From Flavobacterium notoginsengisoli (lineage in GTDB: Bacteria; Bacteroidota; Bacteroidia; Flavobacteriales; Flavobacteriaceae), in the NCBI RefSeq assembly GCF_014207905.1, contig NZ_JACHLB010000003.1, positions 124,001-188,000 of the forward strand: 64,000 bases of DNA, in the 5' to 3' direction. Below the pieces are notes generated by a model. It was not told where the DNA came from. It did no database searches and saw only the letters and a program-made list of their open reading frames with translations. The translations under genes and the position numbers were made by a program. Below, piece by piece: positions 16,388 through 25,415 of the stretch; position 1 is the stretch's first letter; the number at the start of each line of letters is the position of its first letter.

Positions 16388-18796
16388 TTAATTCACTTTA
16401 ATATTGATTGAAGAAATTGGAATTCCATTTCCAGTACTCGCTTTCAACTGAACATTGTCTTTCTTCCCATTAGATTGAATAATCACAACACATTTCCCGT
16501 TAAACAATTTACAAGAATTCGATTTAAACGACTCTAAATTGGCCTGATAACCATTATCAACACCCACTAATTTTCCTCCGCCAGTCACTTCAAAATTAAT
16601 TAAATCCATTGCATTTGGCAGTAAGTTTCCGTCTTTGTCCAACATTGAAACCGTTACGTAAACCAAATCGTAAGTATCGTTTTTAATTGATGTTTTATCT
16701 GCTTTTAAATCAATTTTGGAAGCTTGTCCTGCAGTTTCGATTTCCTTTTCTAGAACTACTTTTCCGTTCTTTCTTGAAACCGCTTTTAAAGTTCCCGGCT
16801 CATACTTCACTTTCCATTCAATATGCAAATCATCATTTTGTTTTGATTTTTTGCCAAGCGACTTCCCATTTAAGTATAATTCTACTTCATCGGCATTATT
16901 GTAATACGCCCAAACGTTGATTTCCTGATCTTTTGTCCAGTTCCAATGCGGTAAAATATGCAAGACTGTTTTCTTTGACCATTCGCTTTGGTACATATAA
17001 TATACATCTTTTGGAAGTCCGGCTAAATCGACGATTCCGAAATACGAACTTCTCGCAGGATACGGATACGGATCAGGTTCGCCAATATAATCAAATCCTG
17101 TCCAAATAAAAGTTCCTGCCATGAAATCCTGACTTTTTATGGTTTTCCAGTTTTCTTCGTGCGTTGCTCCCCAATACGATTTTACCTGATCATAAGCAGA
17201 AACCGTCCAGTCTGCATTTCCATCAAATGGAGCTCCATATTTTGTAGGCCACGCTTTAATAACATCCGACTGATCGTAATGTCCACGAGTTTCTAAAGCC
17301 GAAACACTTTCAGATGCTAAGATTTTCTGTCCTTTAAATTTAGCTGGAAAATCTTTATAATCTTCATGTTTATAATTGAAACCTAAAAGATCTAAAGCTC
17401 CAGATTGGTAAATAAAATTCTTCTCAATTACATTTTCAGTCAAAGCCGAAGTTACAGGACGCGTTACGTCTAAAGATTTTACAATTTTAGACAATTCTCT
17501 TGTAATTGCAATTCCAGTTGAATCAAATTGTTCTCTAATTTCATTCCCGATACTCCACATCATAACCGACGGATGATTGCGGTCTCTTTTGATAAAATCT
17601 ACTAAATCCTGTTTATGCCAAGCATCCCAATCTTTGTGGTAATCGTTGGTTACTTTTTTCTTTTTCCAAACATCAAAAGCTTCGTCCTGAACAATAAATC
17701 CCATTTCGTCGCACAATTGCATCATTTCCAAAGAATGCGGATTGTGAGACATTCTGATGGCGTTTACTCCCATTTCTTTCATCAAAGTCAGTTTTCTTCT
17801 AACGGCGTGAATGTTTTCTACCGCTCCTAAAGCTCCGTTATCATGATGCAAACAAACTCCGTATATTTTAGTTGGAATACCATTTAATGAAAATCCTTTT
17901 TCCGAATCAAAATTAAAATATCTAAATCCGAGTGGAGTTTCATAATTATCTACTAAAACAGATTTTTCGTAGATTTTTGTAACAACTTTATACAAATATG
18001 GATTTTCAGTATTCCATAATTGCACCTTTAAAACATCCAGATTATGCACCTTTGTTTCAAATGTTTTAGCGCTAATTTTCTCTATAGAAATCTTATTTGC
18101 TACTTCTTTATTCTTAGCATCTAAAATAGACGTAACCAATGTAAATTCTCTGGCAGTATCATTATCATTATCAATTGTAACTTCTAAATGCACTTTTGAT
18201 TTCTTTGTTGAAACTTCGGGCGTAGTTACAAAAGTTCCCCACTTTCCAACATGTAATTTTTCACTTGTCACCAATCTCACATTTCTGTAGATTCCAGAAC
18301 CAGTATACCATCTTGAGTTCGGCTGAGCATCGTTATCAACTTTAACGGCGATAATATTCGCTTGTCCAAAATTTAAATACGGAGACAAATCGTAGCCAAA
18401 CGAAATATACCCGTTTGGACGAATTCCCAATGATTTTCCGTTTATAAAAACTTCACTATTTTTAAAAACACCATCAAATTCAATTGAAATGGTTTTGCTC
18501 TTCCAACTCGCTGGAATAGTAAAAGTTTTACGATACCAGCCTTTTCCTGCTGGCAAAAATCCTTGCGCTTGTTTGGTTTTAGCATCTTTGTCAAAAGCAC
18601 CTTCAATACTCCAATCGTGTGGCAATTGAAGTGTTCTCCAATCTGAAGCATTGAAATTGGCATTTATAGCTTCCGGATAATCTCCTAATTTGAAGTTCCA
18701 GTTTTTGTTGAAATCTTCTACAATTCTCGCTTGCTTTTGTGCAAAAATTGAAACTGAAAGCAAGATTGCAAATGCAAGTGTAATTTTCTTAACCAT
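16388..18796 (-). CDS. Glycoside hydrolase family 2 (beta-galactosidase/glucuronidase-like)
   Basis: This is an exported GH2 enzyme of about 802 aa from the ATG at 18796; a 10-residue upstream extension is not part of the signal peptide. The signal peptide is MVKKITLAFAILLSVSIFAQ. It has a jelly-roll N-terminal domain (LPHDWSIEGAF, GKGWYRKTFTIP, GVFKNSEVFING), an Ig-like domain, then the TIM barrel with MGVNAIRMSHNPHS, the acid/base in MWSIGNEIREQ and the nucleophile in ILASESVSALETRG, followed by DUF4982-like and Ig-like C-terminal domains (NNADEVELYLNGKSLG; invasin-like LVYVTVSMLDKDG). GH2 members cleave beta-galactosides, beta-glucuronides, beta-mannosides or alpha-L-arabinopyranosides. 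In this pectin locus an RG-II or galactan side-chain role fits. It is last in its transcription unit, followed by a terminator. Confidence 0.93.
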   Translation of the reverse strand: MVKKITLAFAILLSVSIFAQKQARIVEDFNKNWNFKLGDYPEAINANFNASDWRTLQLPHDWSIEGAFDKDAKTKQAQGFLPAGKGWYRKTFTIPASWKSKTISIEFDGVFKNSEVFINGKSLGIRPNGYISFGYDLSPYLNFGQANIIAVKVDNDAQPNSRWYTGSGIYRNVRLVTSEKLHVGKWGTFVTTPEVSTKKSKVHLEVTIDNDNDTAREFTLVTSILDAKNKEVANKISIEKISAKTFETKVHNLDVLKVQLWNTENPYLYKVVTKIYEKSVLVDNYETPLGFRYFNFDSEKGFSLNGIPTKIYGVCLHHDNGALGAVENIHAVRRKLTLMKEMGVNAIRMSHNPHSLEMMQLCDEMGFIVQDEAFDVWKKKKVTNDYHKDWDAWHKQDLVDFIKRDRNHPSVMMWSIGNEIREQFDSTGIAITRELSKIVKSLDVTRPVTSALTENVIEKNFIYQSGALDLLGFNYKHEDYKDFPAKFKGQKILASESVSALETRGHYDQSDVIKAWPTKYGAPFDGNADWTVSAYDQVKSYWGATHEENWKTIKSQDFMAGTFIWTGFDYIGEPDPYPYPARSSYFGIVDLAGLPKDVYYMYQSEWSKKTVLHILPHWNWTKDQEINVWAYYNNADEVELYLNGKSLGKKSKQNDDLHIEWKVKYEPGTLKAVSRKNGKVVLEKEIETAGQASKIDLKADKTSIKNDTYDLVYVTVSMLDKDGNLLPNAMDLINFEVTGGGKLVGVDNGYQANLESFKSNSCKLFNGKCVVIIQSNGKKDNVQLKASTGNGIPISSINIKVN

Positions 18797-18810
18797 ATTT
18801 TTATTTTTTC

Positions 18811-18935
18811 TCTCGCAAAGTCGCAAAAGCGCAAAGTTTTTTTATGAACCATATAAGTAATTTAAGTTCATTTAAAACAAAACTTAAATTACTTATATGG
18901 TTTAATTTCCTTTGCGACTCTGCGACTTTGCGAGA
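18811..18935. repeat. Nested inverted repeats in the gap between two GH2 genes
   Basis: The outer arms at 18811-18836 and 18910-18935 are imperfect (CTCGCAAAGTCGC family, also at 52147-52213). Inside them is a perfect 22-bp inverted repeat at 18847-18868 and 18881-18902 of the ACCATATAAG family. The two families are otherwise found separately, which suggests that one element inserted into another. Confidence 0.85.
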
Positions 18936-18945
18936 TTATTTTTAT

Positions 18946-21900
18946 TTACTGAAATTCGAAGTTATCTAACATAAGCCCTTTCAAATCATCACCTTCTAAT
19001 GTAATTTTATACGTTCCTGCATTGATATAACCTCCAGACGTTGTATTCAAAATCTTCCATTTTTCTGGCGAAGGGAAAAATTCAATCGTATCATTTCGCA
19101 TTAAAATTCCGTACGCATCTTCCATTTTGAATTTCACTTTTAATGGCGTTTCATTTCTGTTCATGAAACGGAAACGCATTAAATAAATTCCCGCAACTCC
19201 TGGTTTTACTTCAAACTCGATGCTGTTGTTTGTTTTCTTAGTGAACTCAACATAATCCGCTTTTTTGAAATTTCCTTTTTCGATTCCGTCACCAGTTGTT
19301 TTTGTTTTTTCGGCTTCGATGATTACGACTTGTCTTGAATCGTCTTTCTCGCCCATATCGTACGTTGGAACTAAAGCAATCGTGTTTATATTTTCCGAAT
19401 TATCAAAAAGAACTTTCTCGCCTTTCTTTACTTTTTTAGTGAAAACATCAAATAAAATTCCGTTACTGCTTTTCGCTTTTTCTTCTATTTTTTTATAATC
19501 GGAAAGTCCGTTTAAAGTTTTTATTTTATTATCAACTAAAACATAAACAGTCGATTCTTCTTTTGCTGTAAATGAACCTTTATTTCTTGAATTAACTGAA
19601 AACTGTAAATAATCTGCACCAAAAACTTCTGAAGGTAATTCTGTAAAACTTACTTGTGAATTTAAATATTGTTTCGAATTAATATCTAACCAAGACGCAA
19701 TTTTAAAATCTTCAGCATCTAAATTCACATTCTGAATATTGCTTTGCGATTCTTCAGCAGGTTTAATATTTTTATCTTTCGTAGCAATCGCAATCGCAGA
19801 AATTATCGCTTGTGAAGCTTTTACATTTGGAAACGAAATCACAATTTTTCCGTTCACACTTTTTACAACAAATGTTTTCTTTAAAGCATTGTCATGACCT
19901 GCTTCTGCCCAAATATCAAAATCTTTTAGAACTACATTATTATTAATGGCAACATCAAACAAACGCCAGCCTTTGCAGTCCATTCCGCCGCCTGTTCCGT
20001 ACCAAGGTTCTGTGAAATAAAGCTCAACTAAATATTCTCCGTCTGGAGCTGGAAATTCATAACGAAGTTTATCAACTCCATATCTAAAACTTTGAAATAA
20101 CTCTGAATCTTTTGTCCCGTTTATTGGATCGAAAGTTTTTCTTTGACTGGCAAAAAAGTCCGGAAGTTTTTCAAAATTATCTGTCCATGATAACGAACCC
20201 CAAGTATCTTCTCCGCTTTTATGTCTGTCTGTTGACCAAATATTTCCTGAATTATCTGTCAATTCTGAGCCACCGCAATTTACTCTATAAAGGTAATTGT
20301 AACTTTTATTTGGTTTTAAAATATCGTTTTTATCCGCAACTAGAGCTTCAAAATTGGGTGCTTTAGGCAGATTATTTAAAACAATGTAATCTTTAGCAAC
20401 CGCTTTACCATTCACGTATCCAACAGCATACAAAACATTGTATTGAATATTGACATTATTAAACTGAAAATGCTGTCCAATTCCCGGATTTTTTAGTTTT
20501 CCAAGTGAAACTTTATTGACGTCATTAAACAATTCCACTTCGTCACAGTTCGAATAAATATCGATTCCGTTTTGAATTCCCGGTTTTTCCCAACGGCTTG
20601 GCCACGTATGTGAAACGATATAAACCATCGGATTGGTTTTGTTCGAAACATAATTCGCTCGATACATATAAAACGCATCCAAAGGTTCGCCCCAAATCGT
20701 AAAAAGACCTTTGTAATTTACTGGCCCAACTTTGTCAATATCTCTAAAGCCTTCTCCGTTTTGTACACGTCCCGGATTTTCGTGCGAAGCAAAAAGCCAG
20801 TTAAATTGTCCCGCAATTTTATCTTTTACCGATTCGGCTTCTCTAACTTTAATTTCCATTAGCTGAGAAAAACGATTTTCGCTTAAAGTTCCTTTTTGGT
20901 CAAACTCGCCTTCGGTATGTAAATCGGCTGAACGCCACGCGCCGTATTCTCCGTTTAATAGCTGAGTTGTCATTTCTAAATGATACTTTAACGGATCTCC
21001 GCCATACGTTCCTGACCAGTTTTGAACCACGTTCCAATCTGTTCCTTCTCCGCCGTTACAAGTCGTTACGATTCTTTGCGAAGCCGATAACGGATCCATT
21101 TCACGGATAATCTGAGTGCATTCTTCGGCAAATTCTTTCGGAATTGTGCTTTCGTTCTGCAATCCCCACATCACTACAGACGGACTGTTTCTGCGTTCTT
21201 TAATCCATTCTCGCAATAAGGTTTTAAAGTTCTCTTTGAATTCTGGTGTATCGTACCAAATATGTGCCGAAAACTGACTCCAAAATAGAATTCCGTTTTC
21301 ATCCAGTTCTTTTTGGTATAATAAATTATGAGGTTGATGTGCTTCTCTAAAAGCATTAAATCCGCCAGCTTTGATTTGTTCGATTCTAGAATGAATCATT
21401 TCGTCTGAAAACGAATGACTTTTTCCAATCAAATGTTCGTATTCGCAAACTCCATTTATAAAAACAGGTTCGTCATTGATGAAAAAACGATTGTCTTTTC
21501 CGTCACGACTTACCGGCCAGCTTACCCAACGGATTCCGTATGGCGTTGTTAACTGATCAATTTTCTTTCCGTTTTCGTAAACTGAAGTAACCAATTTATA
21601 TAAATACGGATTGGATGGCGACCATAATTTTGGGTTTAAAATTTCAGGAAGCGTCTGTGCTATTTCTTTCGTTTCTCCCGAATTGATTTTGTTATCGCTT
21701 TTTGTAATAACCACTTTTTTTCCTGAAGCATCCAAAAGAATGTTTTCGATTGTCAAATTTCGTGCTGATGTACCGTAATTCCTGATTTCAGTTGTAGTAT
21801 GAAGGATCGCTTTTTGCTTAGAAACCGATTTATCGTTCCAGATATGAATTCCAAAAGGCTGAATTCTGACATCGTTTGTTATAACTAAAGTAACAGGTCT

Positions 21901-22467
21901 GAAAATTCCCATTGGCTGAGAACCTTCTGAAAATCCCCATTCTCCTGAACAGCCACCACAAACCCAAGGTAAATCGGCAATAAATGATGGATGTGATGCT
22001 TTTACTAAAATGGTATTTTCTTTATCGAAAGAAACAGCTTTGGTAATATCTAAAGTAAAAGTGGTTCTTCCGCCTTTGTGTTCGCCAACTTTTTTGCCAT
22101 TTACCCAAACTGTTGCGTACGAACTAACACCTTCGAAATAAAGAAAATGCTGTTTTGAACTGTCTTTTTTATCAAGTTTCAGTGTTTTTTTGTACCAAGC
22201 AGTACCGTGTAAATTTCCATGTTTTGTTCTTCTGAAACCATAATACTGATCCCAATTGTGAGGCACACTAACCTTCTGCCAATTGGAATCAGTTTCTGGA
22301 TGGTCTACAAACCTCTCTTCCTGTGCGGGAAGATTTTCCAAGATTACGGTTTCCCAAGACGAATTCAGCGAAATTTCTTTACGAAACTTCCCTGAATCTT
22401 TGCTCTGACTCCAAACAAAGCAAAGACTTGAAAAAAAACAAAAAATAAAAAAAACTATTCTATTCAT
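18946..22467 (-). CDS. Multidomain GH2 with malectin-like and CBM-like domains, about 1173 aa
   Basis: This is an exported GH2 hydrolase starting at the ATG at 22467 (signal peptide MNRIVFFIFCFFSSLCFVWS). It has a jelly-roll domain (VPHNWDQYYGF, GTAWYKKTLKL, YFEGVSSYATVWVNGKKVG), an Ig-like domain (NPYLYKLVTSVYENGK, TPYGIRWVSW), then the TIM barrel (GGFNAFREAHQPHNLLY) with the acid/base in VVMWGLQNES. The nucleophile assignment is less certain (LNGEYGAWRS or HTEGEFD). A malectin-type domain follows near 720-900 (YRVNCGGSELTDNSGN, YLVELYFTEPWYGTGGG), and a CBM6/35-like beta-sandwich near 1050-1173 (VVIIEAEKTKTTGDG to LDNFEF). This is much longer than the neighbouring GH2, with two probable sugar-binding modules. 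The substrate is unknown; a substituted RG-II or RG-I side chain is plausible. Confidence 0.9.
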   Translation of the reverse strand: MNRIVFFIFCFFSSLCFVWSQSKDSGKFRKEISLNSSWETVILENLPAQEERFVDHPETDSNWQKVSVPHNWDQYYGFRRTKHGNLHGTAWYKKTLKLDKKDSSKQHFLYFEGVSSYATVWVNGKKVGEHKGGRTTFTLDITKAVSFDKENTILVKASHPSFIADLPWVCGGCSGEWGFSEGSQPMGIFRPVTLVITNDVRIQPFGIHIWNDKSVSKQKAILHTTTEIRNYGTSARNLTIENILLDASGKKVVITKSDNKINSGETKEIAQTLPEILNPKLWSPSNPYLYKLVTSVYENGKKIDQLTTPYGIRWVSWPVSRDGKDNRFFINDEPVFINGVCEYEHLIGKSHSFSDEMIHSRIEQIKAGGFNAFREAHQPHNLLYQKELDENGILFWSQFSAHIWYDTPEFKENFKTLLREWIKERRNSPSVVMWGLQNESTIPKEFAEECTQIIREMDPLSASQRIVTTCNGGEGTDWNVVQNWSGTYGGDPLKYHLEMTTQLLNGEYGAWRSADLHTEGEFDQKGTLSENRFSQLMEIKVREAESVKDKIAGQFNWLFASHENPGRVQNGEGFRDIDKVGPVNYKGLFTIWGEPLDAFYMYRANYVSNKTNPMVYIVSHTWPSRWEKPGIQNGIDIYSNCDEVELFNDVNKVSLGKLKNPGIGQHFQFNNVNIQYNVLYAVGYVNGKAVAKDYIVLNNLPKAPNFEALVADKNDILKPNKSYNYLYRVNCGGSELTDNSGNIWSTDRHKSGEDTWGSLSWTDNFEKLPDFFASQRKTFDPINGTKDSELFQSFRYGVDKLRYEFPAPDGEYLVELYFTEPWYGTGGGMDCKGWRLFDVAINNNVVLKDFDIWAEAGHDNALKKTFVVKSVNGKIVISFPNVKASQAIISAIAIATKDKNIKPAEESQSNIQNVNLDAEDFKIASWLDINSKQYLNSQVSFTELPSEVFGADYLQFSVNSRNKGSFTAKEESTVYVLVDNKIKTLNGLSDYKKIEEKAKSSNGILFDVFTKKVKKGEKVLFDNSENINTIALVPTYDMGEKDDSRQVVIIEAEKTKTTGDGIEKGNFKKADYVEFTKKTNNSIEFEVKPGVAGIYLMRFRFMNRNETPLKVKFKMEDAYGILMRNDTIEFFPSPEKWKILNTTSGGYINAGTYKITLEGDDLKGLMLDNFEFQ

Positions 22468-22478
22468 ATTTTCTATTT

Positions 22479-22560
22479 CCTGCAAGGTTTTCAAAACCTC
22501 GTAGGTTTAACTTTTTAACGTTCTCTTTAGATACCTACAAGGTTTTGAAAACCTTGCAGG
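22479..22560. repeat. CAAGGTTTTGAAAACC-family repeat pair
   Basis: The 28-bp arms at 22479-22506 and 22533-22560 are reverse complements with one mismatch. Each arm is itself nearly palindromic (CAAGGTTTTCAAAACCT). Other copies are at 25328-25404, 32339-32426 and 42529-42770. It occupies almost the whole gap between the GH2 and the next gene. Confidence 0.88.
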
Positions 22561-22568
22561 AACTCAGA

Positions 22569-25298
22569 TTAATAAAACAACCAGTCAATAGCTGCTTTTT
22601 CTCCTGCATCGATATATCCTACATCACGTGGTGTTATGGTTTGATCTGCGTCGATAAAACCTAAAATCAAAACTTTTCCTTTTCCTAAATCTAATTTATT
22701 CTCGCCCGGCTGAAAAGTATACGTATGAATATTTACACGTGGCAAATCTTTTAGATTCATTGCGCTTGCCAGAATTACTTCGGCTTGACCGTGAGCATTT
22801 CCTGCAGCATCTGTTTCTAAACTTGGCGGTAATAAAAATCGTTTTTGATCTGAATTGAAATACCCCACCACTAATTTAACCGCTTTTGTATTTCTAAACT
22901 TTAAATGTGTTCCTTTTTCGTTCTGATCGTTTTCTATGAAAGTAAATCCTTTTAAGTTTTGAAGCTCTGGTGCTATTTTTGTTAATTCAGAAATGTCTGT
23001 TCCATAAACTTTTGTTCCGGTTTTAACTAAATAAGTTCCCGGTTTTTCATCGATAAAAGTTACTTCTGCCGTTTTCCAAGGTTTTCCTTCTTTGGTTTCT
23101 ATTTTACCGTCTTTAGACGATTTTAGCTTTTCTAAATTTCTTTTGAAATTAGCCAATTCACGCTCATAGTGCGGTAATAATTCTGCCCAAGTTTTGTTGT
23201 TTCCGTCGTCTCCGCCAATTGGAATTCGGCGTTGAGCAGTCTGCATACTGTTGGCATAATAATACGTGTCTTTTGTCAAGTTTACCAATAATTCATAATA
23301 CTCAATGCTTTTCTCTAAATGAGGCATTGCTTTGTCTAAATCGGCAATATCATTTGAATAACTGTATCTTAAAACCAATAACGCTGCTTTTACTTTTTCT
23401 GAGAAGAAATCGGCGAAAGCCTTATAAGCATGAATATCATTTTTAAGACGTGCAAATTCTTCTTTGTCTTTGGTTACGCTGGCTTCGGCTTTATCAATCG
23501 CTTCAACTGCCAATCTTCCGTGCTCAGTAATTTCTGTAATAATCTGTGTTGGAAGTTCGCCAGAATGTGGTTCTTTGTTCCATTCTTTTTTAGCATATTC
23601 CAAAAGCAATTCACCCGCTGGCCCGCAAGATTCGTGGAATCCTGGATAAACTCTCCATTTTGATGGATTGACCAACTGACTTTCGAACATTCCCAATAAC
23701 AAAGTCTGACGGTTTCCTTCTGTGATTCCGAAACGTCTTAATGTTTTTGGTGCAATTTCTCCAGTTTCTTCGTAAGCTTTTAAAATATTATCAGCTGCTT
23801 CTTGACTTGTTCCGTACTTTGAAGCCAAATCTTTATCCCAAAATTTCACTTCTTCGTTTCTATCTCTTTTACTATCCCAAGCGTATCTTGCCCAAGCTTT
23901 GTACCAAATCCAGTCACGATCCATTTCTAATAAACGTTCTCCCGATTTCGTTTTATCTGCTGAATATGGCCAATCCCAATAAGAAGCCTGTGGATATAAG
24001 TGCAATGCATTTGCGCCGTGAACACTGTGCATAGCTTTTACCGTTTTCTGGATAAAATCTGGTGAACCGTATCTGAAAGGTTCTAGATTTGCCAAAATGT
24101 GAACATTCTCTATATGAATAGATTTAAGAGCACTCAACTGTTTGTGTGTTTCTCCCCAAGGTCCGCCTGGCGTATAAGTCGTTAAAGATTCACCAGTATA
24201 TTTACTTTCTGTATAAAGGTTTTTGTATAATGGAAGTGATTTTTCCATTACTAAAGGTCCGTCTGTGTCGTGAGAACGAAGGATGATTGGTGGTTCTTCT
24301 GTTTTTCCTAGTGCCTGTAAACCGTCGCGAACACCCGGAATAATGGTTTTGGTAAACCATTCCACGTCGTCATCAACTGTATTGATGGCTTCTCCCAAAC
24401 AAACCATTAATCCAACGTTTGGATATTTTTCGATAAAAGCGGCAATAGATTTTCTCGTATAATCTGACAATAAAGGCGTAATTGGTCTTGAACGATCCTG
24501 TGTTTTGATATTAAAGTGCTCCGCAAAAGGCTTAGAAACAATAATATTATAAAACATCTGAATTACCCAGATTCCACGTTTGTTGGCTTCAACCGTCAAG
24601 AATTTATAGATTTCTTCATTCTTTTTGAAGTCTTCGTCGCTTACTTCTACAGCAAACGGATATTCTTTCAGTTTTACTAAAGAAGCAAACGGATGTCCGT
24701 TCCATAAATACAAAGAGTTCATGCGGTTTTCTACCAGCATATCCAAGTATTTTATCCAAAGTGCTTTATCATAAAACCAAGGAAAAGTTTCTGGTGTGTA
24801 TGGATATTCATAAACGTCACGTCCCGGAAGATAAACTGGTTTCTGCATTCCAATACAAGCGCCTCTCAAAACCATTTCCGGACTATCATCAATATTAATT
24901 TCTGAAGGAAGCTGACCTGAATTTTTAATTCTGTCTGTTAATTCTAATGCACCATACAAAGTTCCTGAAGCATCTGTTCCTTCGATATAAATGACATTAT
25001 TTTGAGTTCTAATCTGGAAACCTTCTTTTTTTGATAATTTGCTGTCGTCAATTTTAGCGCTTTTGGCATTCTGTTTCCAGAAATCGGTTCCTTTTTCTCC
25101 AATAACAATTACTTTATCTTTTGATTTTTTGAATTTAGCTGAAGAAGTTACGCTGAAACCTTTTGCTGTAAGTGTTTCAGATAATTTCTCTGCTCCAAAT
25201 TTTGCTCTTGGCGAATTTGCATCACTCACAACTGTGATGTTCTGCGCTGTCGCGAAAGAAACGTAAAAAAATAAAAAAAGTAATTGTAAATATTTCAT
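22569..25298 (-). CDS. Alpha-glucuronidase/alpha-galacturonidase-like hydrolase, candidate GH138
   Basis: This is an exported enzyme of about 909 aa (ATG 25298; signal peptide MKYLQLLFLFFYVSFATAQ). Residues 20-130 form the domain that precedes GH67/GH115-type barrels (VIGEKGTDFW, IRTQNNVIYIEGTDASGTLYGALELTDRI). The central barrel has ENRMNSLYLWNGHPFASL, KRGIWVIQMFYNI, VGLMVCLGEAINT and ILRSHDTDGPLV; the C-terminal half is helical, then beta-rich. GH115 xylan alpha-glucuronidases share this layout, but the barrel motifs look closer to the alpha-D-galacturonidases that act on RG-II chain A (GH138). No xylanase genes are nearby, which supports a uronic-acid hydrolase for pectin. The fold is confident; the family number is tentative. 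Gaps on both sides carry CAAGGTTTTGAAAACC-type repeats. Confidence 0.75.
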   Translation of the reverse strand: MKYLQLLFLFFYVSFATAQNITVVSDANSPRAKFGAEKLSETLTAKGFSVTSSAKFKKSKDKVIVIGEKGTDFWKQNAKSAKIDDSKLSKKEGFQIRTQNNVIYIEGTDASGTLYGALELTDRIKNSGQLPSEINIDDSPEMVLRGACIGMQKPVYLPGRDVYEYPYTPETFPWFYDKALWIKYLDMLVENRMNSLYLWNGHPFASLVKLKEYPFAVEVSDEDFKKNEEIYKFLTVEANKRGIWVIQMFYNIIVSKPFAEHFNIKTQDRSRPITPLLSDYTRKSIAAFIEKYPNVGLMVCLGEAINTVDDDVEWFTKTIIPGVRDGLQALGKTEEPPIILRSHDTDGPLVMEKSLPLYKNLYTESKYTGESLTTYTPGGPWGETHKQLSALKSIHIENVHILANLEPFRYGSPDFIQKTVKAMHSVHGANALHLYPQASYWDWPYSADKTKSGERLLEMDRDWIWYKAWARYAWDSKRDRNEEVKFWDKDLASKYGTSQEAADNILKAYEETGEIAPKTLRRFGITEGNRQTLLLGMFESQLVNPSKWRVYPGFHESCGPAGELLLEYAKKEWNKEPHSGELPTQIITEITEHGRLAVEAIDKAEASVTKDKEEFARLKNDIHAYKAFADFFSEKVKAALLVLRYSYSNDIADLDKAMPHLEKSIEYYELLVNLTKDTYYYANSMQTAQRRIPIGGDDGNNKTWAELLPHYERELANFKRNLEKLKSSKDGKIETKEGKPWKTAEVTFIDEKPGTYLVKTGTKVYGTDISELTKIAPELQNLKGFTFIENDQNEKGTHLKFRNTKAVKLVVGYFNSDQKRFLLPPSLETDAAGNAHGQAEVILASAMNLKDLPRVNIHTYTFQPGENKLDLGKGKVLILGFIDADQTITPRDVGYIDAGEKAAIDWLFY

Positions 25299-25327
25299 GG
25301 TATGCTGTTTTTGTATCTGCTGAACAT

Positions 25328-25404
25328 CCTGCAAGGTTTTCGAAACCTTGTAGGTTTATGCATCTATTTTATAAATACCTACAAGGTTTCGAAAACCTTG
25401 CAGG
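25328..25404. repeat. CAAGGTTTTGAAAACC-family repeat pair (perfect)
   Basis: Perfect 28-bp inverted arms at 25328-25355 and 25377-25404 are separated by 21 bp. The palindromic core here is GGTTTCGAAAACC. It fills most of the gap upstream of the galacturonidase-like gene. Confidence 0.9.
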
Positions 25405-25415
25405 AAAACGTGAAA

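Noticed and set aside
22569..25298. Annotation as xylan alpha-1,2-glucuronidase (GH115) with a xylan locus
   Set aside because: No xylanase, xylosidase or xylan-type esterase is nearby; all neighbours are pectin enzymes. Kept only as an alternative family.
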